Assembly: GCF_015278255.1 (NCBI RefSeq)
Contig: NZ_JADIJC010000002.1
Coordinates: 395,601-459,600, forward strand
Reading direction: 5' to 3'
Length of the DNA stretch: 64,000 nt
Origin: Microbacterium hibisci
GTDB lineage: Bacteria; Actinomycetota; Actinomycetes; Actinomycetales; Microbacteriaceae
Shown in pieces: positions 51,080-60,026 of this stretch (position 1 is its first letter; each line of letters begins with the position of its first letter). The position numbers were made by a program, and so were the translations under genes. The notes under the pieces were generated by a model. The model saw only the letters and a program-made list of their open reading frames with translations, had not been told where the DNA came from and searched no databases.

Positions 51080-51883
51080 ATGAGCCTCGAGCACGATCTC
51101 GTCACCCTGGCCATCGACATCGCGCGCGAAGCGGGTGAGCTCGCGCGCACGCGCCGCGACGCGGGGGTCGCGATCGCGGCGACCAAGTCGGCGCTCGCCG
51201 ACATCGTCACCGAGGCCGACCGCGAGGTCGAGGCCCTGATCCGCACGCGCCTGAAGGAGGCGCGGCCCGACGACGGCTTCCTCGGCGAGGAGACCGGCGG
51301 CGGGGACGGCGCGTCCGAGATCACCTGGGTCGTGGACCCGATCGACGGCACCGTCAACTACGCGTACGGCATCCCGACCTACGCCGTGAGCATCGCCGCC
51401 GTCCGGGGCGAGCCGACGCCCGGCGCCTGGGAGGCCCTGGCCGGCGTCGTCTACACGCCCGTCGTCGGCGAGCTGTTCCACGCCGCCCGCGGCGAGGGCG
51501 CATGGCTCGGCGAGAACCGTCTGGCCGTCAACGCCGAAGTGGGGCCCGCGGGTGCGCTCCTGGCCACCGGATTCGGCTACGACCCGGCGACTCGACCCGG
51601 CGACCTCGAGATGATCGCCCGGGTGATGCCCGGCCTCGCCCGTGACCTTCGTCGCGGCGGGTCGGCGGCCCTCGATCTGTCGTACGTCGCCGCGGGTCGA
51701 TTCGACGGGTATTTCGAGCGAGGCCTCGCCCCCTGGGACCTCGCCGCCGGCTCTCTGCTGGTGACCGAGGCCGGCGGCCGGTTCGGCCGCGCCGAGCCCG
51801 GTGACTCGCCGCGCGCGCCGCTGATCGTGGCCGCCACCCCGGCGATCTTCGACCGTCTCGCGACCGCGGCCGGGCTCGTCTGA
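51080..51883 (+). CDS. Inositol monophosphatase family protein
   Basis: 267 residues. The metal-binding motifs are EEADR-like TEADREVE, GEETGG, WVVDPIDGTVNYAYGIPTYAVSIA and the late WDLAAGSLLVTEAGG. Members dephosphorylate inositol-1-phosphate, histidinol phosphate or fructose-1,6-bisphosphate. Which one applies here cannot be set from sequence. TAGCGT (51067-51072) lies 7 nt before the ATG. Confidence 0.92.
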   Translation: MSLEHDLVTLAIDIAREAGELARTRRDAGVAIAATKSALADIVTEADREVEALIRTRLKEARPDDGFLGEETGGGDGASEITWVVDPIDGTVNYAYGIPTYAVSIAAVRGEPTPGAWEALAGVVYTPVVGELFHAARGEGAWLGENRLAVNAEVGPAGALLATGFGYDPATRPGDLEMIARVMPGLARDLRRGGSAALDLSYVAAGRFDGYFERGLAPWDLAAGSLLVTEAGGRFGRAEPGDSPRAPLIVAATPAIFDRLATAAGLV

Positions 51884-51960
51884 GCGCGCTCTCATCGAAT
51901 TTTCACGAAACGATCCCCCCGAAATGCGAGCCGCACATGGCATTCCCAGGACGCTCGGGA

Positions 51961-51982
51961 TAGTGTTTACCCGATCGTTACC
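51961..51982 (+). promoter_or_regulatory. -10 and MtrA-like direct repeat upstream of the M23 peptidase
   Basis: TAGTGT (51961-51966) is a candidate -10. TTTACC (51966-51971) and GTTACC (51977-51982) are direct repeats 11 bp apart, the form of site used by the actinobacterial response regulator MtrA, which controls cell-wall peptidases including M23 types. The leader to the TTG start is about 100 nt and includes a short GCCG/CGGC hairpin. Confidence 0.45.
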
Positions 51983-52076
51983 TTCGCCGCCCGAACGGCG
52001 AGGGTGGTCATAGCCCGAACGACCGCCTTGCCGCGTACACCCCCCTCGCGGCACGACCCGAGAGCCTTCTTCCGCT

Positions 52077-54137
52077 TTGCCTTTCGACGCCCCCCAGGCT
52101 GAATCTGCGCCCACGCGCCGCTCCAGTCGCACCTCCGCCACGCCTGTCCAGGCGACGCCGGAGACCACGGGGGCCGGCCGTGCCACGGCGCGGCGGCAGG
52201 CGGCGAGCACCGCTCCCGAGCGTCCCGCGGTCGTGTGGGGTCGTTCCGCAGAGCTGAAGCGGACGGATGCCGCGCCCGCCCCGTCGGCGAAGCCCGAGGC
52301 ATCCGCGTACCTGACGCCGATGGCGTCGTCGACGCAGCCCTCCACGCCGGCCGCCGATCCTGCGATCCCCGCTGCCACCTCCTCTCTCCCGGAGACGTCC
52401 GCACCCGCACCCGTTGCTTCCGCACCGGCGGAACCCGTCGCCCCGGCTCCCTCGTCGGTCGCGCTCCCCGCGGCCGCCGCCGTGCCAGTCGTCGAGCCCG
52501 TCATGCCCCGTGTGCGCGCCCGCGGCGGGGCTGCGGCATCCGTCACCCCTCCGGCGCCGTCCGCGGAACCGGTGAGCCGTCGCTCCCGGCGTGCGCAGAC
52601 CGCCGAACAGCCCGTCGTGGTCGTTCCGCCCATCGCGCCGGTCGCTCCCGCCGAACCCGAGCGGCCTGCGGCCGCCTTCGCGGCCCACCTGCCGCAGGAG
52701 GAGCCGGCACCGCTGCTCGACACCGTGCTCGCTCCCGCCGAGCCGTTCGAGCTGCTCGAGCCCGTCGTCGCCGACGACGCCTCCGCGATCAGCACCGTGG
52801 CACCCGCCGCCGCTCCCACCGCGTCGCCCACCGCCTCGACGTGGATGGCCGACACGTTCGCCAAGATCATCGCCGCCGAGGCAGCCGCCGCCGCCGCGAC
52901 GACCGCGCCGCTGGTCGAGACCGGCGCTTCTCAGCCGGTCGCGCCGCGCGCGGTCGAGGCGGAGGGCGCCGTCCCCGCGGTCACGGACGAGACCGCTGCG
53001 GCGGCGCGCACGAACGCGCGACGGGCTGCCGCGGCTCGCGCCGCTGCCGCGCGCGCGGCAGAGGTGGAGGCGCCGGTCGCCGCCGAGCCGGCTGTCGCTG
53101 AGGAGCCGGCTGCGGCTGACACCGCGACGTCGCGCCCTGCCGAGGAGTGGACGGCGAGCGAGCACGCAGGGCGTCCCCGCACCGAGCGGGTCGAACCCCT
53201 GACCGGCCCGATTCCGGCGCCCGCGGCATCCGGTGTCGACGAATTCGAGGCCGCGGCGCGCCTCTTCGCCTTCACGGGCGAGACCCCCGTCCAGCAGGCG
53301 GCCACCGCCGAGCAGGCGACCGCGCCCGAGACGGATGCCGAGGCCGAGGCTCAGCCCACACACACCGCTCCGCGCCGTTCGCAGTCCCGCCGTGGTGCCT
53401 CGTTCAAGCGGGCCGCGACGGCGTCGTTCTCCGTCGGCGTCTTCGGCATCGTCGGACTCATGGCCGTCGGCATGACCACCTCGGCCGAGGCCGTCGCCGC
53501 CGTCACCGGCGGCGAGCCGCCACTGGCTGTCATCGCAGCGGCGGATGCGGCATCCGTCATCGACGAGGACGAGATCCAGGCGTACGTCGCTCCCGGCGAC
53601 GCGCAGAGCGACAGCCTGCAGCGCACCGAGAGCTACTCGACCGCGAGCACGGCACAGCTCGCATCCGAGGCCGGCATCAAGAACTTCTCGAACCTCTTCC
53701 GCAACAACCCGAACTCGAACATCCAGTGGCCCTTCACTGTGGGTGTCACGATGTCGTACGGGTTCGGCATGCGCTCCGGCCGCATGCACGAGGGCATCGA
53801 CTTCACGCCCGGCACCGGTGCGCCGATCCAGGCGATCGCCGACGGCACCGTCCGCATCGCCTCCGAAGCCGGCGGCGCCTACGGCGTGCACGTGATCATC
53901 GACCACATCGTCGACGGCGAGCTCGTGTCCAGCCACTACGCGCACATGCAGTACGGCTCGATGCAGGTCGTGCCGGGTCAGCACGTCACCGTCGGCACCG
54001 TGATCGGGCACACCGGCAACACCGGACGCTCGTACGGCGCCCACACGCACTTCGAGATCCTGGCGAACGGGACCACGGCGATCGACCCGTGGCCGTGGCT
54101 GCAGGAGCACACCGACGGAACCCACACCGTGGGGTGA
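52077..54137 (+). CDS. M23 (LytM) peptidase with long low-complexity N-terminus
   Basis: 686 residues from a TTG start (a weak choice; GTG/ATG codons downstream are possible). Residues 1-440 are Ala/Pro/Val/Glu-rich and disordered. One membrane segment follows (about 447-470, SFSVGVFGIVGLMAVGM). The C-terminal LytM domain (about 560-675) has all zinc ligands: RMHEGIDFTPG (His and Asp) and GAHTHFEIL (His-x-His), plus HYAHM. It should cut peptidoglycan cross-bridges outside the cell or activate an amidase. The charged cytosolic tail may link it to the division or elongation machinery. Confidence 0.88.
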   Translation: MPFDAPQAESAPTRRSSRTSATPVQATPETTGAGRATARRQAASTAPERPAVVWGRSAELKRTDAAPAPSAKPEASAYLTPMASSTQPSTPAADPAIPAATSSLPETSAPAPVASAPAEPVAPAPSSVALPAAAAVPVVEPVMPRVRARGGAAASVTPPAPSAEPVSRRSRRAQTAEQPVVVVPPIAPVAPAEPERPAAAFAAHLPQEEPAPLLDTVLAPAEPFELLEPVVADDASAISTVAPAAAPTASPTASTWMADTFAKIIAAEAAAAAATTAPLVETGASQPVAPRAVEAEGAVPAVTDETAAAARTNARRAAAARAAAARAAEVEAPVAAEPAVAEEPAAADTATSRPAEEWTASEHAGRPRTERVEPLTGPIPAPAASGVDEFEAAARLFAFTGETPVQQAATAEQATAPETDAEAEAQPTHTAPRRSQSRRGASFKRAATASFSVGVFGIVGLMAVGMTTSAEAVAAVTGGEPPLAVIAAADAASVIDEDEIQAYVAPGDAQSDSLQRTESYSTASTAQLASEAGIKNFSNLFRNNPNSNIQWPFTVGVTMSYGFGMRSGRMHEGIDFTPGTGAPIQAIADGTVRIASEAGGAYGVHVIIDHIVDGELVSSHYAHMQYGSMQVVPGQHVTVGTVIGHTGNTGRSYGAHTHFEILANGTTAIDPWPWLQEHTDGTHTVG

Positions 54138-54201
54138 CCTCGGTTCGGAAGGATGCCGCGCCTCTGGTATCCTCTTCTAGTTGCCTGTTCGCAGGCGGCA
54201 C

Positions 54202-54273
54202 GCCCCGATAGCTCAGTGGCAGAGCACTTCCATGGTAAGGAAGGGGTCGTCAGTTCAATCCTGACTCGGGGCT
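54202..54273 (+). tRNA. tRNA-Thr(GGT)
   Basis: Acceptor GCCCCGA pairs with TCGGGGC; anticodon stem CTTCC/GGAAG with loop ATGGTAA gives GGT. CCA is not encoded. TATCCT (54168-54173) is the likely -10 of a Thr-Met tRNA transcript. Confidence 0.95.
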
Positions 54274-54296
54274 CGCAGCATCGTCAGATGCGACGC

Positions 54297-54370
54297 GGCA
54301 GGGTAGCTCAGTTGGTGAGAGCGCACGACTCATAATCGTGAGGTCGCGGGTTCAAGCCCCGCTCCTGCTA
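54297..54370 (+). tRNA. tRNA-Met(CAT), elongator type
   Basis: Acceptor GGCAGGG pairs with TCCTGCT (two G-U pairs); anticodon stem CACGA/TCGTG with loop CTCATAA gives CAT (54331-54333). The first base pair is G-U rather than the mismatch of initiator tRNA, and the anticodon stem lacks three G-C pairs, so this is the elongator. CCA is not encoded. Confidence 0.93.
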
Positions 54371-54376
54371 CAGATC

Positions 54377-54402
54377 AAAAGCCCCGGTGAGCCGGGGCTT
54401 TT
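54377..54402 (+). terminator. Rho-independent terminator of the tRNA-Thr/tRNA-Met unit
   Basis: AAAAGCCCCGG and CCGGGGCTTTT form an 11-bp stem around TGAG. This is the only terminator here with a proper U-run, 6 bp after tRNA-Met. Confidence 0.9.
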
Positions 54403-54466
54403 GTGTTGCCGCCATCCCGCCACTCCGGCCTAGTGAGTCGCGCGCTGGGCTTGGCATCATTGGGAC

Positions 54467-55288
54467 ATGACGCGAACAGTTCAGCTGAGCGAGACGGCGT
54501 CGCTCGGATACGACGCTGTCGGATCCGGCATTCCCCTCATCGCGCTCCACGGCGCATACTCCGCGCGGGGCGAGGTGAGGGGGTTCCTCGAGCCGATGAT
54601 CGACGCGCGTGCGGTGCGTCGGGTCTACGTCGATCTGCCCGGTCACGGCGACTCCCGCCCCTCGTCCGGGGTTCGGCGACCAGATGACGTGCTGGACCTC
54701 ATCGACCGCCTCCTTGACGTGGAGGCAGCGGATGCCAGGTTTCTCGTGCTCGGGCATTCGTATGGTGGACACATCGCGCGCGCGATCGCGGCACGGCATC
54801 CTGAGCGGGTCGCTGGGATCGCACTGATCTGCCCGGCCGTTCCCGGTGAGCGAAGTGCCCCCGCGCCGGCGGTGGTTCGGGACGATGACGTGTCCACCGC
54901 GCTGGAGCCTGGTGAGCAAGCGGAGTACGAGGGGTACTTCGTCGTCCGAACCGCGGAGACCCTCGAGCGATTTCGCCGCGCGGTGGTGCCCGCCACCGGA
55001 GAGGTCGACGAGGAGACGCTGGAGACAGCGATCACTCTCGGTCCGCATGCCGCGGATCCCGACGCGGTGGCTGTCGGCTCACCCGTGCTGGTGATCTCGG
55101 GCAGACACGACCACTGGGTCGGGTGGGAACCGCAGCAGCGCCTCGGTGATCGATACGCGCGCGCCACCGTGGTCACCGCCGCCGACGCCGGGCATGCACT
55201 TCCTCACGAGCGTCCCAATCTCCTGGCAGCACTTCTCTCCGATTGGCTGGACGAGATCTGCATCCCCGCATCCGACGCCAACCGATGA
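54467..55288 (+). CDS. Alpha/beta hydrolase
   Basis: 273 residues. LIALHGAYSARGEV is the oxyanion region, LVLGHSYGGHIARAIAARHPERVAGI holds the nucleophile, VISGRHDHWVG the Asp, and DAGHALPHERP the His. Size and motifs suit a small-molecule esterase, lactonase or C-C hydrolase. Its size also matches MenH, but the MenH-specific substrate residues cannot be confirmed by eye. CATCAT (54455-54460) ends 6 nt before the ATG. Confidence 0.82.
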   Translation: MTRTVQLSETASLGYDAVGSGIPLIALHGAYSARGEVRGFLEPMIDARAVRRVYVDLPGHGDSRPSSGVRRPDDVLDLIDRLLDVEAADARFLVLGHSYGGHIARAIAARHPERVAGIALICPAVPGERSAPAPAVVRDDDVSTALEPGEQAEYEGYFVVRTAETLERFRRAVVPATGEVDEETLETAITLGPHAADPDAVAVGSPVLVISGRHDHWVGWEPQQRLGDRYARATVVTAADAGHALPHERPNLLAALLSDWLDEICIPASDANR

Positions 55289-55346
55289 TCCCTGCGCGCT
55301 CGCTCGCGCATCGGTTCGGGCGCGGCCGCCGCTCCCCAGGGACGTG

Positions 55347-55898
55347 TCAGCGGACCTGATCGTTGGCGAAAGACTCGAGGAGAGCCAAGCGCTCGTTCCT
55401 CTCGCCGGTGATCTCTACGACGCGCGCACGTTCACCCACGATCTCGGGGTCGTCGATGAGCTCGACGAGGACGTCGTTCATCGCCTCCCTCAAGGCCAGG
55501 TGCTCGTCGACATCGGCCATGATTCCATCGGTCTTCGAGAGCGGCAGTACGACGAGAAGGTCCACGTGCTCCAGCGCCCGCCGGGTGATCGCCGTCGAAC
55601 GCTCCAGGAATTCCGGTGGGATCGATGCTCCCGTCAGATCGTCCAGTGCCAAGAGGTAGGCGAGAAAGTCGATCGGGCCACGCTCGGCGATGAGGTGCTG
55701 AGCAGACTGGCTCGGATCGAGGCGGGCTGCGGAGATGCGAAGCTGCGCGGCGAACAAGGCCGCCGTCGGGCTGTCCCACGCCTCGTCCACCAGCTCGAAC
55801 GGGTCGGTCAGCACCACGAACTCCGGGTGGCGTCGAGCGAAATCTGAGATGAGGGTGCTCTTCCCGCTCGCGTGGGTTCCCGAGACGACGATCCGCAT
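55347..55898 (-). CDS. P-loop NTPase (AAA-type, NadR/kinase-like)
   Basis: 183 residues. Walker A is VVSGTHASGKSTLISDFARRHPE near residue 6. LIAERGPIDFLAYLLAL and LLVVLPLSK resemble the AAA_28 NadR-like small kinases. The substrate is unknown. TAGAGT on the minus strand ends exactly 6 nt before the ATG, supporting this start and a leaderless message. Confidence 0.75.
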   Translation of the reverse strand: MRIVVSGTHASGKSTLISDFARRHPEFVVLTDPFELVDEAWDSPTAALFAAQLRISAARLDPSQSAQHLIAERGPIDFLAYLLALDDLTGASIPPEFLERSTAITRRALEHVDLLVVLPLSKTDGIMADVDEHLALREAMNDVLVELIDDPEIVGERARVVEITGERNERLALLESFANDQVR

Positions 55899-55992
55899 GA
55901 CGCGACTCTAGATCCCCGACCGAACGAAGCCTCGACCGGCAGGCACCTGGCGTTCGAGTGCGCGGCCGGGTGGCGATGACGGTCGGGGATCG

Positions 55993-56412
55993 CTAGCGCA
56001 GTGCGAGCCGCGTCTGCGTCTGCCCGGCACCGCCCTCGGCCTTGAGGGTCTGCAGCAGCCGGTTGAGCGACTGCGTGTCCTGGACGCGCACGTGCAGGAG
56101 GTAGTCGTACGGACCTGTCACGTGGGCCGCATCCCAGATCTCGGGCACCGTGCGCGACCATGACAGGAAGCGCTCGGAGTCGTGGGCCTGCTCCAGCCGG
56201 ACATCGATGAAGGCTTCGAGGCCGGCTGTATCTTCCGCAACCTCTGCGGCCAGGACGACTCGGTAGCCGAGGATCACCCCGGCCTGCTCCATGCGTCTCA
56301 CCCGGGCGGCCGCGGCATTCGTGCTCAGGCCGACCCGGCGACCCACTTCACTGAACGATGCGCGCCCGTCCGCGCGAAGTACGTCCAGGATCTTGTCGTC
56401 CACAGCGTCCAT
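55993..56412 (-). CDS. Lrp/AsnC family transcriptional regulator
   Basis: 139 residues. The N-terminal helix-turn-helix is DDKILDVLRADGRASFSEVGRRVGLSTNAAAARVRRMEQAGVILGYRVVL; the RAM ligand domain follows with AHVTGPYDYLLHVRVQD. ATG 56412 was chosen because the DNA-binding domain starts at once; the frame extends 12 codons further. It is divergent from the LysE exporter, the common pairing in which an amino-acid-sensing regulator controls an exporter. Confidence 0.92.
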   Translation of the reverse strand: MDAVDDKILDVLRADGRASFSEVGRRVGLSTNAAAARVRRMEQAGVILGYRVVLAAEVAEDTAGLEAFIDVRLEQAHDSERFLSWSRTVPEIWDAAHVTGPYDYLLHVRVQDTQSLNRLLQTLKAEGGAGQTQTRLALR

Positions 56413-56482
56413 GCTGCGAATTCTGTCAGTCTGACTGAGGAAACGCACAGGAGCCGACGATCAGGTTCCGCATCATCGACGG

Positions 56483-57115
56483 ATGGATGTCCTGCTCACT
56501 TTCCCGGTCGGTGTTCTCGCCGGACTGGCTTTGGCGGCCCCGCTCGGTGCGATCGGAGTGCTGCTGATCCAAGAGGGGCTCGGCTGCGGTCTGCGCAACG
56601 GGCTGTCGGCCGCCGCAGCGGTGGCCACGGTCGACACCGTCTACTGCACCGTCGCCGTCAGCGCCGGCACTCTGGCAGCTCCCGTCGTCGCTGGGTGGGC
56701 GCCATGGCCGCAGCTGGCCGGCGGCGCGATCCTGGTCGTGATCGGCGCTCGTGCGTTGGCGAAGCGCAGGAGATCGCCGGCTGCGGAAGCGCCGGGGCTC
56801 GCGCCGTCGACCCGAGGTCGATTTCTGCTCTTCCTCACCCTGACCGCGATCAACCCGGCGACGCTCCTCTATTTCGTCGCGATCCTCCCAGCGCTGCATG
56901 ACGTCGCGACGTCGATTCCGGCGCAGGTCGCTTTCGTCGCGGGCGTGGCCGCAGCGTCGTTCGGCTGGCAGGCTGCGCTCGTCGCGGTCGGATCGGTTCT
57001 GCGGCGCGGCACCGGCCCGAAGTTCCACGTCTGGACGGCGATCATCGGCAACGGCGCGGTGATCGTCTTCGGCATTGCGATCATCGTCCAGGCCGTGTGG
57101 TCGCAGCGCGGGTGA
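56483..57115 (+). CDS. LysE/RhtB family amino acid exporter
   Basis: 210 residues with six membrane segments. The N-terminal VGVLAGLALAAPLGAIGVLLIQEGLGCGLRNGLSAAAAVATVDTVYCTVA is the LysE signature region, with the Pro-Leu-Gly motif and the Asp after it. LTLTAINPATLLYFVAILPAL is the fourth-helix NPxx motif. It exports an amino acid or related compound, probably under the divergent Lrp protein. CATCAT (56471-56476) ends 6 nt before the ATG. Confidence 0.9.
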   Translation: MDVLLTFPVGVLAGLALAAPLGAIGVLLIQEGLGCGLRNGLSAAAAVATVDTVYCTVAVSAGTLAAPVVAGWAPWPQLAGGAILVVIGARALAKRRRSPAAEAPGLAPSTRGRFLLFLTLTAINPATLLYFVAILPALHDVATSIPAQVAFVAGVAAASFGWQAALVAVGSVLRRGTGPKFHVWTAIIGNGAVIVFGIAIIVQAVWSQRG

Positions 57116-57336
57116 CCCAGCCGGCAGCCGGACGCACGCTGTCGGACGCTGCGGGCGATCTCGCCGGGCAGCAGCCGGATCTGCACGCCCTCGGCGGTGT
57201 CGGTCACCGTGAGCTGGGTGAGGACGGGTGCGATCGCGTCCGCGGTGCCCAGGTCGCCGGGATCGTGGGAGCCGGCGCGAGGCAGTCGGGGCTGTGGCCG
57301 CTCCGCGAGGTGAGGTGTCGCGCTGGGAACCGGCGA
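57116..57336 (-). pseudogene. Possible gene remnant between exporter and nucleoside hydrolase
   Basis: The 221-bp gap has minus-strand coding character. One frame reads DLGTADAIAPVLTQLTVTDTAEGVQIRLLPGEIARSV, which looks like a folded-protein C-terminus, then loses sense into the exporter end. No start is found upstream within the gap, so it may be the decayed tail of a gene whose front was lost. I do not recognise the family. Confidence 0.3.
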
Positions 57337-58233
57337 TCAAACCCTGAGGCCGGTGATGCTCTCGGCTCCCGCGCACACTCGCCGCATCAGCTCGTCCTTC
57401 ACCACGTCGATGCGCTCCGCGTCGAGGATGAGCACGTTGCCCGCCGGATCGACGGTTTCGCTCGTCATGCCGTCGTCGTCGACCTCGACCGTGGCACGGG
57501 TGGCCGTGAACAGGTCGGGGCGCGCGAGGTACAGCGCCAGAAGCGGGTCGTGAGGGGTGTTGCCGTCCGCTTCGGTGAAATTCCACCATGACGTCATCTC
57601 TCGGGCGAGCACCGCACCGAGAGCGCCGGCGCCCTCGATGACATCGACGTCCCGCGAGTCGAGCCAGAACCTGGTCGTGAGCTCCAGCCCTCCTACGTGG
57701 ATGTCGAGTCCCGACGCGAAGACACGACGCGCGGAGTCCACGTCGCTCTTGATGTTGTGCTCAGGTATACGTCGGTGCGGGCGGAAGTCTGCTCCCATGA
57801 TGACCAGCCGACGCACGTTCGATTCGAACGAGGGATCCGACTCCAGCGCCGCGGCGATGTTCGTCAGAGGGCCGATCGCGAGGACATCGATCTCGCCGCG
57901 GTGCCGGGCGACAGTCTCGGCGAGCAGGCGAACCCCATCCGGATCGACACGCTCATCGGCGAGGTCTTCGAAGAGCGCGCCTTCGTGTCCCGGCCACCAA
58001 ACTTCGCGACCGCTGAGGGGGACTTCGGTACCCGCGGCGATGGGGATCTCGGCGTTCCGACCGGCGATCCTCAGGTACCTGCGTGCCAGTCGCGCACGCA
58101 GCGCGGTGTCGCCGTACACGGTCGAGATACCGGCGAGCTCGAGCTCGGGCGAGCCGGCGATGAGCGCCAGCGCGAGCGCGTCGTCGACGTCGGTGCCGAT
58201 GTCGGTGTCGAGGAAGAGAGTCATCGTGTCCAC
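57337..58233 (-). CDS. Nucleoside hydrolase (IUNH family)
   Basis: 298 residues. The calcium-binding motif LFLDTDIGTDVDDALALALI opens the protein. LAIGPLTNIAAALESDPSF and VIMGADFRPHRRIPEHNIKSDVDSARRVF follow, and NTPHDPLLALYLARPDLF near the C-terminus gives the catalytic His/Asp. It splits ribonucleosides into base and ribose. Last gene of an operon with ribokinase and a sugar/nucleoside-type ABC importer. ATG 58233 and ATG 58224 are both possible starts. Confidence 0.92.
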   Translation of the reverse strand: MDTMTLFLDTDIGTDVDDALALALIAGSPELELAGISTVYGDTALRARLARRYLRIAGRNAEIPIAAGTEVPLSGREVWWPGHEGALFEDLADERVDPDGVRLLAETVARHRGEIDVLAIGPLTNIAAALESDPSFESNVRRLVIMGADFRPHRRIPEHNIKSDVDSARRVFASGLDIHVGGLELTTRFWLDSRDVDVIEGAGALGAVLAREMTSWWNFTEADGNTPHDPLLALYLARPDLFTATRATVEVDDDGMTSETVDPAGNVLILDAERIDVVKDELMRRVCAGAESITGLRV

Positions 58234-58239
58234 ATCTGT

Positions 58240-59094
58240 TCAGCCCTTGCTGCCCGTGGAGGCCAGGGACGCGGTGAAGTGACGCTGGAAGATCACCAGG
58301 AGAACCAGCGGCACGACGGTCAAGAGGACGGCGCCGGCGAAGATGGCGCCGAAGTCGACACCCTGCGCTGTCGCGAGATTGCTCAGGGCGATGGGCCCGA
58401 GCATGACGTCGGGGCGCGTGGCGATGAGGAGCGGCCACAAGTACGCGCCCCACTGGAAGAGGAACAGCGTGAAGCCGGCGCCGATGAGTGCGGGCTTGGA
58501 CAGCGGGACGTAGATCCTCCAGAAGACGCCCCACCAGGAAAGTCCGTCCATCCTTGCAGCCTCCGAGAGCTCCATCGGGATTCCGAGGAAGAACTGGCGG
58601 AGGACGAAGATGGCGAACCCGTTGACGATGCCCGGGAGGATCAGGCCCACGTAGCTGTTGGCCAGGCCCCAGTCGCGGAACAGGCTGGCCAGTGGCACGG
58701 CGATCGCATCGAACGGAATGAGGAAGCTCAGCACGATGACGGCGAACACGAGACCCGCGCCCCGGAACTTCAACTGAGCGAGGGCGAACGCTGCCATCGC
58801 GCAGAGCAGGAGCCCCACCAGTACCGTGATGGCGGTGACGAGGATCGAGTTGAAGACGCTCACGCCGAAAGGCCCGCTGAGCAGCCTGGTGTAGTTCTCG
58901 AGCGTGAAAGTCCTGGGGACGAAGATGTGGGGGTTGAACGGATAGACCGACGTGAAGATGTCGCTCGTGGTGCGGAAGCTCCCGGCCAGCATCCACAGGA
59001 GCGGCAGCGCGAAGAGGACGGCGACCAGCCAGGCGACGACGGTGACGGCGATCCGGCGGGGCCTCGTCGTGCCGATTCTGTCGGGAAGCGTCAT
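58240..59094 (-). CDS. Sugar ABC permease, MalG-type
   Basis: 284 residues, six membrane spans. The EAA loop is GIPMELSEAARMDGLSWWGVFWRIYVPLSKPALI and the C-terminus is VLLVIFQRHFTASLASTGSKG. ATG 59094 overlaps the stop of the partner permease by 4 bp; a longer frame upstream lies wholly inside that gene and is not used. Partner of the permease at 59091-60026. Confidence 0.92.
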   Translation of the reverse strand: MTLPDRIGTTRPRRIAVTVVAWLVAVLFALPLLWMLAGSFRTTSDIFTSVYPFNPHIFVPRTFTLENYTRLLSGPFGVSVFNSILVTAITVLVGLLLCAMAAFALAQLKFRGAGLVFAVIVLSFLIPFDAIAVPLASLFRDWGLANSYVGLILPGIVNGFAIFVLRQFFLGIPMELSEAARMDGLSWWGVFWRIYVPLSKPALIGAGFTLFLFQWGAYLWPLLIATRPDVMLGPIALSNLATAQGVDFGAIFAGAVLLTVVPLVLLVIFQRHFTASLASTGSKG

Positions 59095-60026
59095 GACTCC
59101 CTCTCCCTGCCGAGAAGCCGGAACTGCAACGCCGTGATGACGATGAGCACGAGCAGGAGGATCGTCACCTCGGCCTGGCCGAGATTCACGTCGCCCAGGA
59201 CGAAGGTGTTGTTGTACGTGTCGTACATGATCAATCGGGTGCTGTCCGCGGGGCCGCCGCGGGTGAGGATCGCGACCGGGACGAACGCGATGAGGCTGGA
59301 CACGGTGTTGGCCACGACCACGAAGGCGAGCGTGCGTCGCAGGTTGGGCAGCGTGATGGAGAAGAAGCAGCGCCACCATCCCGCGCCGTCGATGGATGCT
59401 GCCTCATAGAGGTCGCGGGGGATGTCCTGCAGGCCGGCGACCAGGAACAGGGTCCAGTAGCCCACCCCGATCCACGACATCAGGACGATGATCGCGAGCA
59501 GGGCCTGGTCAGGCGAGGTGAGGAAGGGCTGACTCGGGAGCCCGGCCGCCTCGATCACCGCGTTGATGGGCCCCTGCGGCTGGAAGGCCACCCCCCAGAC
59601 GACGGTGGCGACCGCGGCCGGCGCGGCGACCGGCACGAAAATGAATGCCCGTGCCGCGCCCAGGCCCGGGAAGCGTTCGTTGAGCAGCAGCGCGAGGAAC
59701 ACGGCCGAGATCACCTGGAAGGGGATGATGATCAGGATGAAGAGCCCGGTGACCCCGAGCACCTGCAGGAAGCCGTCGTTGGTGAACAGCGCGACGTAGT
59801 TGTCGAGCCCGACCCACCTGGGTTCGGCGATGCGGCTGGCGCGGCGCTGGAAGCTCTCGATGAGCGCCTGCACCGTGGGGAGGACGCGGAGCACGAAGAG
59901 CAGGACGAACGTGGGGGCGAGGAAGGCCAGAGCGACTTTCCCCACGGCCGATCGGCGGCGGCGGGGGACCCGCGAGGCGGGCGTGACCCCCGCCTCGCGG
60001 ACCACCGGTTCTTCAATGAGCGTCAC
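59091..60026 (-). CDS. Sugar ABC permease, MalF-type
   Basis: 311 residues with a 30-residue cytosolic start and six spans. The EAA loop is LQDIPRDLYEAASIDGAGWWRCFFSITLPNLRRTL. It starts with GTG overlapping the stop of the binding-protein gene by 4 bp. No large periplasmic domain is present, unlike the permease at 42565. Confidence 0.92.
   Translation of the reverse strand: MTLIEEPVVREAGVTPASRVPRRRRSAVGKVALAFLAPTFVLLFVLRVLPTVQALIESFQRRASRIAEPRWVGLDNYVALFTNDGFLQVLGVTGLFILIIIPFQVISAVFLALLLNERFPGLGAARAFIFVPVAAPAAVATVVWGVAFQPQGPINAVIEAAGLPSQPFLTSPDQALLAIIVLMSWIGVGYWTLFLVAGLQDIPRDLYEAASIDGAGWWRCFFSITLPNLRRTLAFVVVANTVSSLIAFVPVAILTRGGPADSTRLIMYDTYNNTFVLGDVNLGQAEVTILLLVLIVITALQFRLLGRERES

Noticed and set aside
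54202..54370. Integration site (att) at the tRNA genes
   Set aside because: No integrase, no duplicated tRNA 3' end and no foreign-looking genes next to them.
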